Position numbers and translations under genes: made by a program. Below the pieces are notes generated by a model that had not been told where the DNA came from, made no database searches, and saw only the letters and a program-made list of their open reading frames with translations. From Lumbricus rubellus (Eukaryota; Annelida; Clitellata; Crassiclitellata; Lumbricidae): a DNA stretch of 64,000 nt. The DNA lies in assembly GCA_945859605.1 (NCBI GenBank), contig OX243814.1, positions 22,803,345 through 22,867,344 on the forward strand, given 5' to 3'. Shown piece after piece: positions 48,890-54,800 of this stretch; within the stretch, counting starts at the first letter, position 1, and every line of letters begins with the position of its first letter.

Positions 48890-51800
48890 GCAACCCATGC
48901 CTCAGTCATTTCTTGTCCCTGAAAGTTTTGTCTCTGCTCAATAGTGTTTAAGTTAAATAGAATAGAGAGAATACACAATACAGTTGTAATATGTGATAGG
49001 CTATGCCACGGAAGTTATGTTAGTGCAATTTATTGATATTTTGCACAGTTGCGAAAGGTTGCATTGCAGCGATATTTCAATCCAGTAGGCTGTAATCAAT
49101 ACTCTTTGCATGGGCGTCTGCTGGAGGGGTAAAACCCAATGGTCACAGTGACAGTTTTTAGCAAGAGCTTGAAAAATGCAAGGCAGAAAATTAAAAGTGT
49201 GCTTATTTTTTTATGGAGGTTTCTAAACGTAGATTTCTTAGTTTCACTTTGTGCATCATTAGTGTCATTTATTCTGTAATGCAAAGAATTTTTTTTAAAT
49301 TAGGGTTGCTGTTCGATTAAAAAATTGATTAAAATGTTTAATTGCAATTAACTGCAAATTAATTGCAACGCATTTCCATCAAGTATATTAATATTAATAT
49401 TTTTCTATTGACCCCAGAAGCATAAATGACTGAACACATACTTTCTATTACACAACAGTTTCAATAGCCTTTATCTTTTATGCACAGATTGCACATTGTA
49501 TTTCTCCAATCAAGTTTTTCAAAAGTTTTGTATAACAAAAAGAATTAAGCACTGTTCAAATAAGTCAGCTGCATGGAGTCTGTTAAGTTTTAGTCTGAGC
49601 AACCCTCATATGATATAATTATTTGAAAACTGTCATGTCATGTCATGTCGCCATCGTCGCATCGCGACGGTTGGCTACATGAATGGACCTTTAATGCCCA
49701 GAGTCTTCTGTTCCTTGTCGCGCTCATTAAGTCAGAGCCTACAAGTCCTGTTCAGTTCAGGACGTTGTTGATCCAAGATATCCTCGGCCTTCCTCGTCCT
49801 CGGTTCCCCTCCACAAAACCCGTCATGATGCTGCTTTCGATGTTACCGTTTTGCTGTCTCATGATATGACCAAAATATCGAAGTTTCCGAATTTTGGTGT
49901 GGGCCAAAACTAGAAAACTAGACAACCGATTTTCTGGCAAATTTGCTATTCAGTCAATGATTGCTTAAGCAGTAGGCTGTACCAAGATACAGAAAACAAA
50001 CGTTCACAAGGGACTGTAGCGGCCATGGATGCTAAATATTTTCTAGCTAAATTAGCCCAAACTGGATATTTTCATCTTCATGTAGAGTTGTAGACCCTTA
50101 CTGTTACAATGGTTTTCACCACTGTAATGTATGCTAATCTTTTTTAAATAGGTCTATGTTGATAAAGTCTGTAGGCTAACTTATTGCTCAACAACTCTTC
50201 TTCATGTGGAGAAGGAACGAGAGATCAGTGCGTCATCTTCAGAGTCTGATGACTGTTTGTGCAGTCGTACATATGGACCTAACTACTTTTTGGGAAGGTT
50301 CTTCTGTTTTGTATTGAACCTCGTCAATTTGGACAGAGTTTTTCAAAAGAAGTTGCAGCTCTTGCCAAATCTCGTCTCTTGTGTCCTTCTGTAAGCATTC
50401 ATTTGAAACCTGGATCCATTGGTCTTGCCATCTTCTGAAGTTCAGCCAATGTAGTCTGATGGGGTGTTGAAACACCTGTAGTGGACGATGCGGCTGATTT
50501 CGACGGCTCATCATTAGCATTAAATGCATGTTACTATTCACATGCAGGTGATCATGGAGCGATGAATTGCTATGATAATAGGCCTACTCAAATTCTTTCT
50601 GTGAATATTTGCAAAGAAAAGTATCGATGGTTTTAAGTTTAAGCTTTCTGTTTAAAACGTTGGTTTCTGCTTCTGATTCCATTTTAATCGGATCTAATGA
50701 ACAAATGTGCGATTAATGCGTTAAAAATTGTAATCACAATTTTTTTACTGCATTTATCTCACGTGTTAATCGAAATTAATCAGCAGCCTTATTAAAAACC
50801 TGAAAGCAGTAGTTATAAAAGCGGGTGTCAACTTTCCAGAGGGACAAGTGCCCCCTCTTGCCCCTATGTGCGGGTGTCCATGCTTACTCATTGCTGAGGC
50901 ATTAATGATCATTTGAGGCACTGCATCTTAATGGATGATATCTGCATAAAATTGAGAGCCACTTACTTGACGATGACATGAGGATTAGTGGTTGGTAAAT
51001 TATATTTTCATTTAATTTGACTCTTATAAGAGATCTATTGTTGAGCTGTCGATGCAGCATCATAGGCTAATTGATGCGGTATTTTGTCATGACCAATTCA
51101 AATGTTTCGTTGCAGTTGCTTGACATTGTTCGACCACTTGATGTCCCAGATCATGGCTTGGTGTGTGATTTGCTCTGGTCTGATCCAGACGAGGTACGTA
51201 GTACTCTCATTGTCTTTACAATCAAGCAGAAAACGTGTAGAATGAAGACAGAAAGAAGCAAATTGCCATATTTACTTTTGTCACCATTGATCAAAGGCTG
51301 TATTGCAGTCAATTCTTAATGACATGTGACATTAATGTATAGGATGTATGCTTAAATGTTCACGAAAAACCTCAGTCAGCTGATGTGAGATGTGAGATGT
51401 GGATGTTTAATTGTTTATGTCTCAGCACGACTAATCTTCTGGATATATTGACGAGATTACAGAACTTTGAGTTTTGGTGTGCCATCATAGGTTGAGGCTT
51501 TTCATTGCTCATTAAGCAGACTTTCATAGATGTTTCTGATTAATAAATCAACAGCGAAGAGAGTTCAAAATTTGACAAACATTGAATGTAGGGCTAAAAG
51601 TGCAAAAATTGGTTAGAAGTGTTATAGAGTGTGTTGACTGCATTTGCTTTATAGCTGATAATTATGTGGAGGACTAACTTTATGGAGACTGTGATTAAGA
51701 TTTTTAAAAAAGCATTTTATGTAAGAACATGAAGAATCCTCTTTATGGTTCTTTGATTCATAATTGTAGTCAGAGTGAATGCTACATTTGCATCAAGAGA

Positions 51801-54800
51801 ATATCTTTCACTCTGGTATAGTTCATAAGACAGAATTAAGGAAAGTGAAATAATATCATATTTGAATCAAAGTTCAACATAAACAGCTATATTGAGTACC
51901 TAGCTGTGGCTTCAACAGGCTACATACGTATAATATAATTTTAATGTTGCTTATCTGGAAGTAGTTCTAATAGATTGCCTTAGATTAATTGTTGATTCAT
52001 ATTAGTTAAGATAAATTTATATAAAGTTTCCTATCAGCAAAGATTTGATGTGAAAATTGAAGTGTCATGAGTCATTGTTTGGGAGATTAATTATGATCGT
52101 ATGTATGTGATTACTGAAGCATCATTGCACAGATTGATGCTAAAGTTCTGCTAAGTATATCATCTCATAGGATTTTGTGGGATAAGTCTCTCTGTTGAAT
52201 CTTATTAATGCCCACAGTAATGTCTGGACTCCAGCATTTGAAGGGTTTGCAATCAGGAACATATGCAAAGGATAGAGAATAAAGATTATTTAGCATTTGG
52301 GACTCAGAAAAGAACTTAATCAATTGTCGATTCTTGGTAGTAATTTTTGGATTATATCCAAGGAAGGTGTTAGGCTGAAGACAATCTTAGTTGTGTTTCT
52401 ACACTTGTCTACTTTCATAGGTAGAGGGCTCTTGTAAAGGGAGTGCTAGTTAGTAATGTTTACAGATACCAACAATGTTTTATTTATGGGCATGAAGACA
52501 GTCTTATTGCTTCTCACTATTGCACATTTGCCTCTGAATTTGTCTGTTGCAAACCATCGATTAGGTATAGTTGCATTCTCAAGCTTTGGTGTGCATGTGG
52601 ACAAGATGAAAAAATACATGGAAGTTGTGGCCCAGCCGGCACTAAGTGTCTAATAGTGCCCACCAAAGTAGCCGGGGAATATGAATATAAGGAACCATCA
52701 CTGAACGAAGCATCAATGTTGTTTTCGCTGTAGTAGATACTTGTTTTTTTTTTGGAGGTTCAGTCAAACTTAGCTGGAAATATTCATTACGCATTTGTTT
52801 CAGTAGAAATCAAATCTGGAAGCAAAGTATTTAGAGTAGGAACTATTTGTGAGTGGTTTGTGTGCAAAGCAGTTTCAAAATATTTATTTGTCGACCATGT
52901 CGAAAATGTTTTCTTCTAGTTGCTGATGCATTTAAAAAAAATAGATGATAGAGTTGTTTCCTGTTGATTTAAATGAACTTCTAGAGCACTTAATTAAGAT
53001 GGGGAGATGTGAGAAAACGCCGATGTCATGTCTGACTTGCAATGCAACACCCTGAATTTGCAGAGCACAGATCTCAGTTTGTCGATCATCTGAATGGACT
53101 TCTGACTCCGATCGTCTGAGAGGATCAATCTGCGTGTGTTACGGCACCATATAAGTTGTCGTAATTGCTATTATTATTATTTTTTTATTTTTTTTTATTT
53201 TTTTATTTTTTTTATTTTTATTATATCAACTTCCTTTATTGCAAAACAGACAAGTGCCTATTCTAACGTGAGTTATTATTATTATAACACACATTTATTT
53301 TTTTCAAAGAAACTGACAATGGAAATGCTCCTGTTCACAATAAGAGCTAACGTAGTCCTTCAGTGCAAGACCTCCATGTGTCTTGACTGTTCGACTGTCG
53401 TTCCCAAAACCGACAAAGAGTTCCCTATTTGTAGAGCGACTGAAAGGCACTGGAGCAGATGGCTCGTCTCACGCTGGTGATTATTATTATTATTATTATT
53501 ATTATGTTATTTGAAACCTATGTCTAGCACTGAGAGTCATATTCTTCATCCACCCATGATCTCACAGCAGCATGAGGATCCTCTGACACAATCAAGAGTG
53601 CAGTGGAAGATTTTAGCCTACCTGGGCATGTATCACTCTCTCTTTATCACTTATTATCTCAATGGCCCAAACTGGTATTTCAGACCCAGTACCCACAATC
53701 GAACATTTTAGTAAATGAGTTGTTACTGATATTTGGCTGTGCTTCTGACTTTAGGACATAACAGGATGGGGAGAGAACGATCGCGGTGTCTCGTTCACGT
53801 TTGGTGGTGACATTGTGCGCCAGTTTCTCAAGAAACACAACTTCAGTCTCATTGCAAGAGCTCACCAGGTTCCTAAGAATTACACTAGTTCATTCATTCA
53901 TTTAATTTAATTTAATTATCCTGTTTGAAAATAGTCTACTATATTTCCACTGTATAAGTCACAGTGTTTTTTGCATGAACTTCTAAGTTATGTCTCGCTT
54001 GATTATCGTACCGCATTTCAAGGTATACCGGTAATAATTTACTGAGAAGCACATTTGATCAATGTTTATTAGGTGCTTATTTCATGACTGACATCATACA
54101 TTGGCATCCATGGAACGAACTGCCCTCAACTGATTCACATCCTACTTACATGGTCAAGCTGTTTGAAATGACCAGTCAATTGTTTCTGTCTGGCTGGCTC
54201 ATCTTGATCCTGGCATTCCATAGGGCTCTGTGCTGGACCAATTTTTTCAGTTTGCAGTTCACTTGTTGTTGTCGTCTTATGTCTCAGTGTCGTATTCAGT
54301 GTCGTATTCAGTGTCGTATTCAGTGTCGTATTCAGTGTCGTATTCAGTGTCGTATTCAGTGTCGTATTCAGTGTCGTATTCAGTGTCGTATTCAGTGTCG
54401 TATTCAGTGTCGTATTCAGTGTCGTATTCAGTGTCGTATTCAGTGTGGGTGTCATCAGCAGCACACATATTTTGTATTACTCTCTCAGTCAGCAGCATTA
54501 AATTCATTCATTTATTTCGGTGTTTATATAGCAACTCTTCAAGGAAACTACTCAGAGATGCTCCTGACTCCAGCACTGCCAAGAAGAACAGTTTTCAAGT
54601 ACTTATAGAGTGTGTCAGAAAATGACTTAGGTCACAGACGCAAAACTCAAATTCCTTACCACCTGGCCAACCACAGAAAATGCACTTCTTTGCATAATGG
54701 AGATACAAGCAAAGGAATCTGCCTTCCCGCTGATTGACTCGTCCGAGTCTCTGACACAGGCCTACAAAGATCAAGTAGATAAGTTGAAGCAAGGCCTAGC

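Noticed and set aside
52443..52733. 96-codon plus-strand ORF in PP1 intron 6
   Set aside because: No recognisable motif, no splice context and no repeat partner; probably chance.
5300..54445. Tandem repeats considered as CRISPR arrays
   Set aside because: Eukaryotic DNA; repeats are direct micro- or minisatellites without unique spacers.
54084..54625. ORFs with QCRI, SVSY, EYDT or TLNT repeats
   Set aside because: A 12-bp minisatellite keeps all frames open; no flanking coding signal.
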